DNA of 64,000 nucleotides from Dendrolimus kikuchii (GCA_019925095.2 CM034415.1:11576833-11640832), one strand, 5' to 3'; positions 1-11,194 are shown, numbered from the stretch's first letter. Notes: generated by a model not told the origin, from the sequence alone. Translations and numbers: made by a program.

Positions 1-76
1 ACAAAAAACGCGACAATCGGCGATGAAAATGTAGTACATTTCGTACTATATAATTTTCCCAAAATATCATTATGGT

Positions 77-160
77 ATCAATACGTGAAGCAAAAACTTT
101 GTACCCCTTTTTACGACAATTGCGTGAATGGAGGAGTATGCAATTTCGCACACTTATCGT
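77..160 (+). repeat. Dispersed repeat I, copy 1
   Basis: Near-identical to 5324-5400, sharing CGTGAAGCAAAAACTTTGTA and the following GGAGGAGTATG segment. Type not determined. The rest of 1-550 is AT-rich with nothing recognised. Confidence 0.6.
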
Positions 161-550
161 TTACATAGAGAAGAAGTGCAGAATGCTAATATATTTTTTT
201 TATTTTGAATAAAAAATACATTAAATCAATAAAAAAATATTACACACACTACCATGTATTTGACACACACACGCATATATACTCTTTTGTTTATTGTTAG
301 AGTCAAATGAACAGGCGAAATCTGTGATTATAGAAGTATAGTTGTTAAACACTTCTTTAGATATGAATTTGCACAACAAATTGTAAATATTTTAATTATA
401 AATGAAGACTGCACGTGCGGAATATAACGACGATTTTAATATTAATGGAGGGAAAAATATACAGATAAAAAAAAGAACATCTATGTTCTAAATTCAAATA
501 TTTACTATATTTGGTGGCCAGTACTATGCCACACCAAATAAATAAAAACT

Positions 551-922
551 GTTTTCAACACACTTGCTCATAAAGTGGCTCTATGGTCACCGCAATTAGG
601 CACAGAATAACACCCATAATCAAACTGTGAGTAAAAAACATTATAACTCACTAGTGAGTTATAGATTTTTTTTTAAATGTTATTGGTTGAGTTGCTTTGT
701 TCTTAAAAAAGTTTTTATTCAAAAAAAAAAAAGATCGTGTTCTATAGAACAAATAAATTAAAGTTCCTATTGCTTGCTCATTTCATGCAACTTCTTATTT
801 AAATAGATAATTTTAACTCGTACGTGTTTAATAAATAAAACTTTCACTCATATATAACTTTTTTTATCTACTAAATAAAACGAGTTTTTGTTGTTATTTT
901 ATTCACAAGTGTGTTGAAAAAC
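551..922. repeat. Fold-back candidate with 16-bp inverted ends
   Basis: GTTTTCAACACACTTG at 551-566 is matched in inverse at 906-922 with one extra T. The interior is AT-rich and non-coding. Possibly a MITE; no clear target duplication was seen. Confidence 0.35.
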
Positions 923-1370
923 GTCGTATGATACACGTGTGTATTGATGATTACCGTCCTCGGCTCTCTTAAGACCCTCGCCTACGGCTCGAGTCTCAAT
1001 GGCGCCTCGGCGATAATCACCAATGTTACACACTAGTACCATAATGTACTATTGTTGGAGATTCGAACAATAATAGTCTTTGACAACAAAGCTTAATAAT
1101 GTTCAAACTTATAATTTAAATTAATTATGGTCGAATCTCGACCATTGGGCAACCGCTAGTATAGTACAATTGGCTAAAATATATACTATATATTATAGTA
1201 CGCTTAGGAACCCTAGCTTTGCTAGTATAGTATATTTAAGTTTTTATTTCAACATCGTCACTTACATATGATGCAATAATCGTGATCTAATACTACTTTA
1301 GTCGAGTATAAAACCTCTTCCATGTCTTCAAATTCTTCCATTCTTAATTTAATAGTTTATTTATATTATA
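923..1370. other. AT-rich stretch with an imperfect hairpin
   Basis: The arms around 940-970 (GATGATTACCG) and 1010-1030 (CGATAATCACC) are roughly complementary. No gene is visible. Confidence 0.3.
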
Positions 1371-1752
1371 TCTGCGGAGTGACGCTCGCGGACCGCGTTC
1401 GTAATACCGAAGTAAGAAAGAGAGTTGCTCTGAAAGAGTGTCGGGGTGAAGGTAAGGATAGGAATGCTCCCGTGGTTCGGGCATGTGGAAAGAATGACTA
1501 AACAGATATACAATGCAAAAGTGGATTGATGCAGAAGTCGTGGAAGGCCACGACACCTTTCATGATCAAATTGATCGTGTACTAGCGGAAGGTGATGTCA
1601 GGAGCTTTAAGAACAGACGAGCGTGCATGACAAGAGCTATGAATGTCAAAGAAGCAAGTGAGGTGTGTAAGAATAAGCCTGAATGGTGCTCCGTTGTTCG
1701 TGCCTACCCCGCAAGGGAACTGGCGTGAAGCTATGTATGTATGTATGTATGA
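1371..1752 (+). mobile_element. RTE-like LINE tail, copy 1
   Basis: A 3' fragment of an RTE-type LINE: the C-terminal coding tail (Q-I-Y-N-A-K, then [18 protein letters not shown] stop) followed by a (TATG)n tail. The frame is broken near 1440-1530. The same tail recurs about twelve times in the window on both strands. Confidence 0.85.
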
Positions 1753-1859
1753 GGGCGGAGGTTACTGGAGGGCATGAGGTACTCTCAACGGCCCGTCTTT
1801 CACAAAATTTTGCATTAACATAAGTTTAGGAATGTCCCGACTAGGTGAAGAGTAGCGGT

Positions 1860-2362
1860 GTGTAACTGCTGAGTGATTAACTCAAAAGATATATATCCGA
1901 CGCGAAGAGTGATTAGATCTGTATATCACTTGCGTTCGAAATGTGTCTTTATATCTTTAACTCTTTAGTTCATTCCTGTTCCACGCGATGACTATAGATC
2001 CGAATGAGAAGAAACTAGACTAGAAAGAAAAGAGAAAGAATGATTAGCCCGCGCACTGCGCATGCGTAGTAAGTGAACGAGGAAACCGAATATAATAGCA
2101 AGCTAAAATAAATCGTAACACTATAGTTTTATGGTGTAATTTTGTTTTAATGTAATTAATTTTATTATATTTTTTCACTCTATTTGTTTATATTTTTTTC
2201 ATATCAGTATTCAGTATATCACTCACAGATAATAACTCATCTTGTCTGCAATTGACACTGACACTATTCACTGTAAAGATAAAGAGTTAAAGATATAAAA
2301 GAGTGATATATATCTTTGTATCAAAAAGATATATATCACTCTTTTCTTCTTGGTGAGTGATT
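1860..2362. repeat. Inverted-repeat element, probable MITE
   Basis: Nested inverted repeats: about 1945-1965 pairs with 2281-2300, and perfect 21-bp arms at 2297-2317 and 2325-2345 flank a 7-base loop. No coding capacity. Confidence 0.45.
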
Positions 2363-2483
2363 TTTCCCATGACTAAAGTGGAGGAGGTGAGATGGAAATG
2401 ATGGAATGCTTCTCCGTCTCAAAGGAAGATCTTCTAGCGAGGCTAGTGTTGTTGCTCGCAGGCCTAGGCCCTTCTATTACTGT

Positions 2484-3229
2484 TAGCGATGTCCGAGTCG
2501 AGCTATTTGACTCGAGTTGCTCGAATCAAACCACGAACGAGTCAACTCGAGTTCAGTTATTAGTAACTAGAATCACTACAATATAGTAAGAGAATTCTCT
2601 GTCTACGGTCGCGAAGCGAACGAGCTTGCAGCTCGCGTCGTATTCGCATGATGCCTCCCACAGGGGACACGAGTTGCGACGAGCGGCACCGAGCATCTCC
2701 GATTTGGATTCAATTGAATGAAATGAATCCGTTACTCGTAACTCGTATTTATTATTTAGCTCCGTTACTCGTAACTCGTATTTATTATTTAGCTCCGTAA
2801 CTCGTATTTATTATTTAGCTCCGTTACTCGTAACTCGTATTTATTATTTAGCTCCGTAACTCGTATTTATTATTTAGCTCCGTTACTCGTAACTCGTATT
2901 TCTTATTTAGCTCCGTAACTCGTATTTATTATTTAGCTCCGTTACTCGTATTTATTATTTAGCTAGACTAAAATGATAGTTACGCCGCTACGGCTACATT
3001 GTTATCGCGGCTACATTCTACAAATACAACGAGTTGACTCCGAGTAGCCATATCAAATAATCAAAACTTCAACAGTCGAGCGCGTCGTTCAACTTGCCGC
3101 TTGGGCCTTGGTACGACTCGGCGGCGGCGGGAATCACAGAGTCGAGTCAACTCGAGTCGTGGTTCGCGTCAATGGCCATAATACCTCGAGTTACTCGAGT
3201 CAGAAAAAATCCAACTCGTCACATCGCTA
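2484..3229. mobile_element. Non-autonomous hAT transposon (746 bp)
   Basis: Terminal inverted repeats begin TAGCGATGT at both ends. A perfect 8-bp target duplication ATTACTGT lies at 2476-2483 and 3230-3237, the hAT hallmark. The interior is rich in CTCGAGT-like inverted motifs and carries a minisatellite. There is no transposase, so it depended on an element elsewhere. The uninterrupted K copy near 43.2 kb confirms both edges. Confidence 0.88.
2729..2960 (+). repeat. Minisatellite inside the hAT MITE
   Basis: About eight units alternate between a longer form (CCGTTACTCGTAACTCGT then a TTATT-rich part, ~33 bp) and one lacking the GTTACTC step (~26 bp). Confidence 0.85.
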
Positions 3230-3359
3230 ATTACTGTTGGAAATTTGTATATATTCTTTGTACATTTCGGGAAACGTTTGCGACCTCAATTATTGCACAG
3301 CGCCATCTATCGGCTTGTAAGTGTTCCACTACACAAGCGAATCCGCGGGCAAGAGCTAG

Positions 3360-4194
3360 TAGTTTATACGTGTATTATTTAAGTAACGGAGTATTTAAAA
3401 CCAAATATATAAAAGCAACATTCACTTGACGTGTCTTGCACTCTGAGACTTGTTTGCCTACTTTTTTGTAAAGCATAACTGTTTCGGCAAACTATATACA
3501 TATTAAATAGTAATTACATGAAATCATTTACACAACATTTTATTCGATACAGGAATTCTTGGACAGTAACAATAAATTACTAAAATGTTAGATAAAGGTG
3601 ATATATATATATATAATTCTGACTAAAGCTAAACCAACACACTGACATTAAAATACGTAGGAATGAATAAACACATGCGTATCAGTATTAGTTTTTCTTT
3701 TTTTGACATTTAATTAAAATTTCTCTTTGCTTTATAATCTATGTAATTTTTTTCCATTATTTTTAGAAAGAAAGAAAGAATTTATTTGCTAGGAAAGCGA
3801 CAATACATGGATGCAGAAATATTTATACATACATTTTTAATAATAAAATTCAATATATTGTACACCGCATTTCCTAGAAACGAGGTCGGCAACTCAGCTT
3901 TATGCTGTGATGGAGTTTACTCCAGCACAACGCTGATTTTCAGTGCCGACCCCGCCTCATTGATTTATATATATATATATATTAGACCACACCACAGTAA
4001 ATGTGCACAAGTAACAGGAAATAAAATAAGACAGAGTAACGCAGTATATGACAACAGATAAGACAAACACGCGCATACAGAATAAAAAGAATCATTGTCT
4101 TATATGGAAGTTAAAAAAAAATAAATACAAAATATATACGTAAACAGAGCCAAAATACTTAAATACCAACCAGTACGGTAAACAATAATCTTAT
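3360..4194. other. No gene recognised
   Basis: AT-rich sequence with (TA)n at about 3602-3614 and 3968-3980. Short open frames lack any homology I recognise. Confidence 0.4.
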
Positions 4195-4204
4195 TACTAG
4201 TAAT

Positions 4205-4764
4205 GGAAGGCCGCTGATATAGAAAGAAGAGTGAATTTGGGGAATAGTGTGAATGGAGCGTTAGGTAAACTTCTAGGCGCTAAGAACCTCAGCCAGAAGG
4301 CCCAGCTTGCCATACACAACGCGGTGCTGGTACCTACGCTCACGTATGGAAGCGAGAGTTGGGTATGGAAGAGAGAGCATGAAAGTAGAGTAAACGCGGT
4401 CGAGATGCGAGCACTGCGCAAAATCTGCAGAGTGACGCTCGCGGACCGCGTTCGTAATACCGAAGTAAGAAAGAGAGTTGGTCTGAAAGAGAGTTTCGGG
4501 CATGTGGAAAGAATGACTAAACAGATATACAATGCAAAAGTGGATGGATGCAGAAGTCGTGAAAGGCCACGACACACCTTCCATGATCAAATGGATCGTG
4601 TACTAGCAGAAGGTGATGTCAGGAGCCTTAAGAACAGACGAGCGTGCATGACAAGAGTTATGAATGTCAAAGAAGCAAGTGAGGTGTGTAAGAATAAGCC
4701 TAAACGGCACTCTGTTGTTCGTGCCTACCCCGCAAGGGAACTGGCGTGAAGTTATGTATGTATG
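4205..4764 (+). mobile_element. RTE-like LINE, longest 3' copy, with TSD
   Basis: A 5'-truncated copy flanked by the 10-bp direct repeat TACTAGTAAT (4195-4204, 4765-4774). The frame runs from the RT thumb (A-D-I-E-R-R-V-N-L-G) through Y-G-S-E-S-W-V-W and L-R-K-I-C-R to the Y-P-A-R-E-L-A stop at 4749, then (TATG)n. The Y-G-S-E-S/T-W motif and microsatellite tail are typical of RTE/BovB-like elements. About 15 residues (G-E-G-K-E-R-style segment) are missing relative to the copy at 28.0 kb. Confidence 0.88.
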
Positions 4765-4900
4765 TACTAGTAATTGAAACAAATAAATTAAATAAAACAG
4801 AAAGAAACAATCGATTCAATGGACAAGCCTTCAAATCCTTAGGAAGTTTGAGTTGACTTCTTACAGATGAGTTTTAAATAAAAGTATACTCATCATCAAT

Positions 4901-5081
4901 ACATACATACATACATACATAACTTCACGCCAGTTCCCTTGCGGGGTAGGCACGAACAACAGAGTGCCATTTAGGCTTATTCTTACACACCTCACTTGCC
5001 TCTTTGACATTCATAACTCTTGTCATGCAAGCTCGTCTGTTCTTAAGGCTTCTGACATCACCTTCTGCTAGTACACGATCA
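4901..5081 (-). mobile_element. RTE-like LINE tail, with TSD
   Basis: Minus-oriented tail starting with (CATA)n on the plus strand; 9-bp duplication ATCATCAAT at 4892-4900 and 5082-5090. Only about 180 bp of the element is present. Confidence 0.82.
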
Positions 5082-5092
5082 ATCATCAATCA

Positions 5093-5195
5093 TTTTAATA
5101 ATTGCAAAGGTGGTCTGGAAGATATCGCCGGCGGCGATAAGACCTCCTATTGTGTATGTAACTTATGTATGCAATAAAGAACATTCATTCATTCA
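5093..5195 (+). mobile_element. LINE 3' end, GGTCTGGAAGA type
   Basis: Contains GTGGTCTGGAAGATATCGCC, GGCGATAAGACC, an AATAAA and a CATTC microsatellite tail. The same 3'-UTR type lies at 35520-35665, a CR1/Jockey-like 3' end common in Lepidoptera. Confidence 0.65.
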
Positions 5196-5204
5196 AATAT
5201 CTCT

Positions 5205-5310
5205 TTGTCCAAAAGCAGTGGTAGCTTATTGCCTAGATTACTTGCGTCCGTAACTCAAAGGGCGTGAGTTCGAATCGTAATCCTAAACATGCAACACTTA
5301 GGCAGTGTTC
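5205..5310 (+). mobile_element. tRNA-derived SINE head, candidate
   Basis: A box B-like GAGTTCGAATC near 5268 follows a GTGGTAGCTTATTG box A-like stretch. Only one copy is in the window, so this is tentative. Confidence 0.35.
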
Positions 5311-5323
5311 TTACCTAATTATA

Positions 5324-5400
5324 TTAATACGTGAAGCAAAAACTTTGTAACCCTTTTTACGAAAATTGCGCGGACGGAGGAGTATGAAATTTCACACACA
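5324..5400 (+). repeat. Dispersed repeat I, copy 2
   Basis: Matches 77-160 with a few substitutions. Confidence 0.6.
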
Positions 5401-5540
5401 AAGTCCAGGAATATTAGTCAAATTCGAGCAAGAATCTCGGAATGAGAGGTAATCAGCTATAAACTTGTATAAACCTTTACTTTGGTATCCTATATCTTAT
5501 GTCTAAACCTGCCTAACATAAGGTCAAAGGTCAAAAAAAC

Positions 5541-5774
5541 GGCCAGGTGGTAGGGCATTTGCCCGACTGGATGGCTATCACCCCTCGTCTAAAGCATGTC
5601 GCCATAACAACCTTGAGTTGTGTTCCGGCATTAGTGGCCAGGTTCCTGTCTCCCTTAAGAGAGCAGCAGCGCATTTGTAGCAACTATGCTGTTGAAAATG
5701 TCCATAGGCGATGGTAACCGCTCTCCATTAAGTGGGCCGTCTGCTCGTCTGCTGAACTCCGGCAATAAAAAAAA
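5541..5774 (+). mobile_element. SINE-B, 5'-truncated
   Basis: Carries the family core (CAACCTTGAGTTGTGTTCCGG, AGAGAGCAGCAGCGCATTTG) and the shared tail ending CTGAACTCCGGCAATAAAA. See 14465-14786 for the best full-length copy. Confidence 0.8.
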
Positions 5775-5785
5775 AAGATTTTTAA

Positions 5786-6525
5786 AGTGATAACATCTTA
5801 TGGGAGGGTAAACCGCTTCGTTACGTAATGCGTTACGGCGCCAGTCTGTCTGGCGTCACTCTCTCACGCATACGGCAGCGGTAGGTAGGCTTCTCCTCTC
5901 TTACCCACGCGCTATATACATAAAATTTAAGTAATAACTTAAGCTTTTCTCAGGTTAAACATTTTCAATATTAAATAGTTCAACTTAGATTAGTTTAAGT
6001 TATCACTTCACCTTCACATCTCTTCAACAATTAAACAATAAATTATAACACCACACAAAGTTACAAACACATAACTAACAATAAAACTTATACATACACT
6101 CAAACCAACGCGCACTACCACCGCATTGCATTAAACGCACACTTCACAAACAAACCAAGACACACAAAGAGCCTAAAAATTAATAATCCAGGCACAGAAA
6201 AGAAAAAAACAACACACATGGCACTAGATAGGACACTGCACATGCACTTCCTCACAACACCAGCATGTGACAGATACGCTCTACATCAGTATAAGTTTAG
6301 TATTAAAACTAGAATAGATTAATATAATAAGTTATTCTTAAGGTACACCACAACATAAAAATCACTAAATTAATCTCACACACAGTAACAAGCGTGTATG
6401 GACTTTAAAATCTTTCATAGAAATTAAGTAGTACAAAAGGGTACGGAACTCGAGTCCGTAGAGATGTTAATAATTTAAAAAAAAAAAGTTATCACTTCTG
6501 TCGGGCGTCCCAAGACACACACTTT
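5786..6525 (+). repeat. Repeat D, interrupted by retroposon P
   Basis: The left part (5786-6009) begins AAGTGATAAC then TTATGGGAGGGTAAACCGC. The right end (6486-6525) is AAGTTATCACTTC followed by TGTCGGGCGTCCC. The uninterrupted copy is 36722-37128. Complementary GAAGTGATAAC / GTTATCACTTC ends suggest a DNA transposon; class unproven. Confidence 0.7.
6010..6485 (+). mobile_element. Retroposon P inserted in repeat D
   Basis: 476 bp ending in poly(A), flanked by the 13-bp duplication AAGTTATCACTTC (5997-6009, 6486-6498). A-tail plus TSD indicates LINE-machinery insertion. No coding region. A related piece lies at 30985-31165 (shared ACTCGAGTCCGTAGA end). Confidence 0.78.
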
Positions 6526-6755
6526 TTTTAGACATTTATTGCAAATATCTCGTTTCCTATGCGTTGTGTATTTACTATAAATACTGTAGAGGATTAAATT
6601 TTCTACGACTTTTGTTTCAACATTTTTTTTATATCTTGAACCATTTTCGAGATAGATGGCGGAGTGCGCGCAGCATTAACTATTTAGATTTACGAGTATC
6701 ATTCGAGGTCAACCTGTGGTCCCGATTAAAAACATGCTGGATAAAGTTTATAAAC

Positions 6756-6872
6756 ATACATACATAACTTCACGCCAGTTCCCTTGCGGGGTAGGCACGA
6801 ACAACAGAGCGCCATTCAGGCATAAGAATAATCTTACACACCTCACTTGCTTCTTTGACATTCATAACTCTC
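6756..6872 (-). mobile_element. RTE-like LINE tail, 117 bp, with TSD
   Basis: Very short insertion between 11-bp duplications AGTTTATAAAC (6745-6755, 6873-6883). Shows how severely this LINE is 5'-truncated here. Confidence 0.82.
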
Positions 6873-6883
6873 AGTTTATAAAC

Positions 6884-7567
6884 CTACCTACATATATACA
6901 TAAATCAATTGCTGTTCGTTAGTCTCGCTAAAACTCGAGAACGGCTGGACTGATTTGGCTAATTTTGGTTTTGAATTATTTGTGGAAGTCCAGGGAAGGT
7001 TTAAAAGTTGAGTAAATATGAAAAAAATGTACGGTTTATAGTAAAAACAACAATTTCGCTTTCCCTTAGAAACTATTCCTACCTGTCAAACATTTGATGT
7101 TCGTCCCGTCGTTTAGAAATCAATTAAATTTAAAAGTCGTTCAGAAATCAAATTAAATTTGTTCTGTCCTTGCCTAGTATGAAGTAGGTAGAACATCGCT
7201 CCAATAATTTTGCTGTCTACCCTCCTTCTGTGTTAGGCGACGGCCAATGCAGAGCAAGGTACGGGCAGCCATTTTGGACTCTTGTGTCAACGTTTGTGAC
7301 GAGAACGACACTGCGCCGTGCGCTTAATACCTTTTCTAAAATTAATCAATTTTTTTGTGATTACTGGCCGTGCCAAGAACATTTACTATCCATAAAACTT
7401 TGTACGAAGGACGAAGTGTTAGCTCTAAAGGCGTGTGAGTTCAGTGCCGTGTGCTGTTCCTGCGTGCAACCTGAACCGGGCCAGGAAAGGGCGGATCTCA
7501 AGGTTGGTGGAGCTTCTACTTTTCTAGTGCAAGGATCTAGGTCATATCTCTCCCATACAGTCCACAA
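6884..7567 (+). repeat. Dispersed repeat, partly unassigned
   Basis: 6900-7040 has the common lepidopteran-type segment GCTAAAACTCGAGAACGGC...GACTGATTTGGC. 7140-7567 is open in part on the plus strand (from 7230) and runs into the RTE fragment, but I recognise no domain. Confidence 0.4.
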
Positions 7568-7752
7568 TTACCGAACCAACATCTTAGTGAATGAGTTTGT
7601 ATATCTTGGATGTGCTTTTAGCAGGGATGGAAGGTACACCGCTGATATAGAAAGAAGGGTGAATTTGGGGAATAGTGTGAATGGAGCGTTAGGTAAACTT
7701 CTAGGCGCTAAGAACCTCAGCCAGAAGGCCCAGCTCGCCATACACATCGCGG
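7568..7752 (+). mobile_element. RTE-like LINE internal fragment
   Basis: Reads N-E-F-V-Y-L-G-C-A-F-S-R-D-G then A-D-I-E-R-R-V-N-L-G, the RT thumb segment just upstream of what the 4.2-kb copy preserves. It stops abruptly at the J-LINE edge. Confidence 0.75.
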
Positions 7753-9569
7753 GATAGGTTTGCGTTTGACCACGATCACGTCCAGTGCCGGACGATGATG
7801 CGGTCGAAGATGGAGCACGCTTACCTAGATAATACCTATTCACACGAGACTTGAAGATTCCCGGATTGTACTTTTCTGGAAACACGGACTCTGGTAGTGC
7901 ATTCCACAATTCTGCCGTACGCAGAAGGAACGTGGAGGCGAAACGTTTAGTACGCACTGGTAGCGTTTCCACTGTGAAACGATGGCGCAAACCAGAGCGT
8001 CTTGTGGTCCGAAGATGGAATGGTGTAGGGGGAATCAGGTCAAACAGTTCAACCGCACACTCTCCGAAATGAATCCTATAAAAAACCGACAGACTAGCAA
8101 CCCGGCGTCGATGCTCTAAGCTTTGAAGCCTTGTATTGACAAGCTGGTCGCTACCAATCAACCTCTTGGCTCTTCTCTCAATTGACTCCAGCGCCTCAAG
8201 CTGGTATTTGGCTGAGCCGTCCCAAAGGTGAGAGCAGTACTCCATGCAAGATCTTACTTGAGCACAGTAAAGATTAAGTAGTTGCTCTGCAGTGAAGTAG
8301 CGACTCACCTTTGTAAGTATACTTAACTTTTTAGCAGCCAGCTGAGCTACACTTTCAATATAGGAGCCGAAATTGAGAGTGGATGTTAAAGAAATGCCAA
8401 GAAGTTGAAGTTGGTCGGTTATCGGAATGGGTACATCTCGAAAAATGGGACTTAGTTCAAACTGACTTTTTTTCGCCGTAAACAGACATGCTTGGGTTTT
8501 AGCTGTGTTGAATTTGACCAGATTAGCATCGCCCCAATCGGATACTGCTTTCAAGGTCAGATTCAATCTTTCAACCATGTCTGTCCGCAAGGATTGGATT
8601 TCGGCTCCGCCTGCCCGTGGATGAGACATATATCTCTCTACAACTGTGCTGTCATCTGCATACCCAAAGATACCGGGCTTAAGGAGCAGATCATTTATAT
8701 GCAGCACAAAAAGCGTTGCAGAGAGCACAGACCCCTGAGGGACACCGGCGTTAATCATCAAGCGATCGGAGGAACAACCATCAACGACCACTTGGATTGA
8801 CCTTTCCCTCAGGAAGTCCGATATCCAAGTACACAAACCAGCAGACAGGCCATAGGCTGGAAGTTTGGCGATGAGACTGTCATGCCAGACCCTATCAAAT
8901 GCCTTTGAGATATCGAGAGAGACCGCGAGCGCTTCGCCATATCTCTCGATAGCCTCGCTACAAATGTGTGTGACGTACGCTAGAATATCCCCAGTGGATC
9001 GGTTTTGACGAAAACCGTATTGCCGATCGCTGAGGAGATCATTTGATTCTAGGTGCGTGAGTAGCCTAGCATTTAGGATACGTTCCATACTCTTACAGAG
9101 TATCGACGTAACCGAAATTGGTCTATAGTTGGCAGGGTCGGCTCGACTGCCCTTTTTGGGTACCGGCTGTACATTTGCCTGCTTCCAGGATGTTGGAACC
9201 TTTCCAGTCTTCAATGAGAGGCGAAATAAGCGAGTCAGTACGGGAGAGATCTCTGGTGCACAGGATTTTAGAACTCTGGCTGGGATTCCATCAGGTCCGC
9301 TAGCTTTATTCGTATCTAGATTGCGGAGCGTTTTGCGTACCTCAGTCTGACGAATGCGTATTTCTGGCATTTGCAATACGCATTGCGGCAGACTTGGAGG
9401 TAGTGTGCCCATAGCGTCTAGACGCGAAGACTCCGCGAAGAGTGAAGCAAACAAGTTAGCTTTATCTACAGCAGTGTGGGCCAGCGAACCATCTGGTCGC
9501 AGCAGTGGAGGAAGTGAGGGGCGACAGAAGTTCGACTCGACTGACTTTGCTAAGGACCAAAATGCTTAG
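7753..9569 (-). pseudogene. J-LINE: CR1/Jockey-type reverse transcriptase, 5'-truncated
   Basis: Minus-strand frame, open about 600 codons: N-Y-R-P-I-S-V-T-S, Q-Y-G-F-R-Q-N-R-S-T, D-I-S-K-A-F-D-R-V-W, G-V-P-Q-G-S-V-L-S, Y-A-D-D (near 8655) and L-L-G-I-S are the RT blocks in order. It ends with the W-N-A-L-P...F-K-S-R-V-N C-terminal block. The endonuclease domain and ORF1 are absent: the 5' edge abuts SINE-B at 9570. The apparent 628-residue frame is artificial at its end, where it runs into antisense RTE. A short copy of the 3' end is at 55590-55745. Confidence 0.88.
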
Positions 9570-9570
9570 A

Positions 9571-9706
9571 CTCACTTAAGAGAGCAGCAGCGCATTTGTA
9601 GCACCTTTGGTGTCGCAAATGTCCATAGGCGATGGTAACCGCTTTCCATCCAGTGGGCCGTCTGCCTGTCTGCTGAACTCCTGCAATAAAAATTTTAAAA
9701 AAAAAA
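9571..9706 (+). mobile_element. SINE-B, 5'-truncated
   Basis: Begins at CACTTAAGAGAGCAGCAG and ends in AATAAAAATT then poly(A). Confidence 0.78.
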
Positions 9707-9707
9707 A

Positions 9708-9890
9708 ACTGGATGGCTACCATCTTGAGTTGTGTTCCGGCATTAGTGTCCAGGTTCTAATCTCCCTTAGAGAGCGGCAGCACATTGGTAGCATCTTTGT
9801 TGTTACAAATGTCCAACCTCGATGGTAACCACTTTCCATCAGGTGGGCCGTCAACCTGTCTGCTGAACTCACGCAATAAAAATAAAAATT
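9708..9890 (+). mobile_element. SINE-B, 5'-truncated
   Basis: A second copy directly behind the previous one, same orientation, more diverged (CCAACCTCGATGG). It may have inserted into the A-tail of its neighbour. Confidence 0.78.
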
Positions 9891-10281
9891 AAGAAAAAAA
9901 TATTATTATGTAAACTAAACATACGATATCGTAGCAAGGGCGATAATCGCCTGTTCATTGAATTTTGAGTCTCTCTTGTCTCTGTGTAAACAAAATACAA
10001 AATACCGTGCTTAGATATCACCGAGCTCGAATGGCATGTCTCGCATTTCAAATCGGTTTAAATTGTATGATACTCGCATGAACTTGAAAAAATGTCATAC
10101 GAGTTCTAGTTTAGAAAAGTGGAGAAATCGTAGGCAAATATGTCGACGCGATTTGTGTACTGGTGTAAACAAAACTCTTGATGATAATTACTTTACGATT
10201 ATCGTAAAGTATAAAGACATACTCGTAGGCGAGTTTTTGTTTTTTTTGGTTGAATGTAAACATGTCAATGCGATTATTGTC
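9891..10281. other. No gene recognised
   Basis: Contains the small palindrome TTTACGATTATCGTAAAG (10191-10208). Open frames show no known domain. Confidence 0.35.
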
Positions 10282-10284
10282 TAA

Positions 10285-10821
10285 GGGCCTGTCCGGACAG
10301 CGATATTTCACCGCGAGGTTTTTATTCTCGCGTATTAAATTCCGCGATCGGAATTACACCAAGTACGCACTGCGAATAAAATTTCGTACTATTTTTGTTA
10401 GTTTAATTCGGTTCTCGGCTGAGACGCACGTGTAAAATGGACAACCGAAGTAAAATGTTAATTTATCTAATGCTAAGGCGGGGTAACAGACGTATCAAAA
10501 GATGTCATGAACATTGGATTCACCTACTTACGGCATTAAGATCCATGAAAGGATTTTTCTACATAAAATATCAAGAGTTGCGAAAATACAGCAAAGTTTT
10601 TTGGCTATTACAGAGCGCAACGCGCGAATTTTATTCCACAGTGCAAACATATTCGCGCAAAAATAAATCGCAACGCTACGCGTGCAATTTGCATCAAGTC
10701 ACAGATTTCTTTCTCCGCGCGATTTTTTTACCGCCACTGCGGCTACTCCTATAATATTAAATGTGTTACAGAATTACAAGAAAAAAAACGTGCGGTGAAA
10801 TATCGCAGTGCGGACAAGGCC
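10285..10821 (+). mobile_element. PIF/Harbinger-like transposon, 537 bp
   Basis: Imperfect ~28-bp terminal inverted repeats (GGGCCTGTCCGGACAGCG left; right end inverse GGCCTTGTCCGCACTGCG), both continuing ATATTTCACCGC. Flanked by the 3-bp duplication TAA (10282-10284, 10822-10824), as in PIF/Harbinger. Inside, a 105-codon plus-strand frame (10437-10754) has a basic N-terminus and K-Y-Q-E-L-R, resembling the start of Harbinger transposases. No DDE domain, so non-autonomous. Confidence 0.72.
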
Positions 10822-11194
10822 TAAAGAGTATCGCCTACGATAATAGTATACGATTTCTCGCCTCAAAACGTGGGATAGACTCTCTCCGTGCAAATGACCC
10901 TTAATGCTTCTAGTTCTTACCAGCGAGGTAACGTAGCCAGCTTTCTAGGAACTTTACCAATTGACTTGGATGACTTAGACTCAGTAGTCTACTTATCTTA
11001 AGGGATTATAAATAGAATACAATGCAAGTTTTTTTTTAATTACGTGAATTAATACATTTATTGTAACAACCAAAATTATTTTAAAAATTAAACTAAACTA
11101 TAAAATAGAAACCTAAAATTAAATACTAAAACTAAATAAAAAAAGGAGAGCAAAATTATAGATAAAATATTGGTCCCAAACCACTGTCACTTAA

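Larger units (their letters stand above)
2384..3350 (+). repeat. Dispersed repeat K, split by a hAT MITE
   Basis: The flanks 2384-2483 and 3230-3350 match 43270-43066 on the other strand as one continuous sequence, so the 746 bp between them is an insertion. The repeat's own class is unknown. Confidence 0.75.

Noticed and set aside
4197..4577. Minus-strand frame of 126 codons, and similar frames antisense to other RTE tails
   Set aside because: Antisense shadows of the RTE coding tail.
7568..7752. C-terminal end of the 628-codon minus frame
   Set aside because: Past 7753 it reads antisense RTE sequence, so this part is not J-LINE protein.
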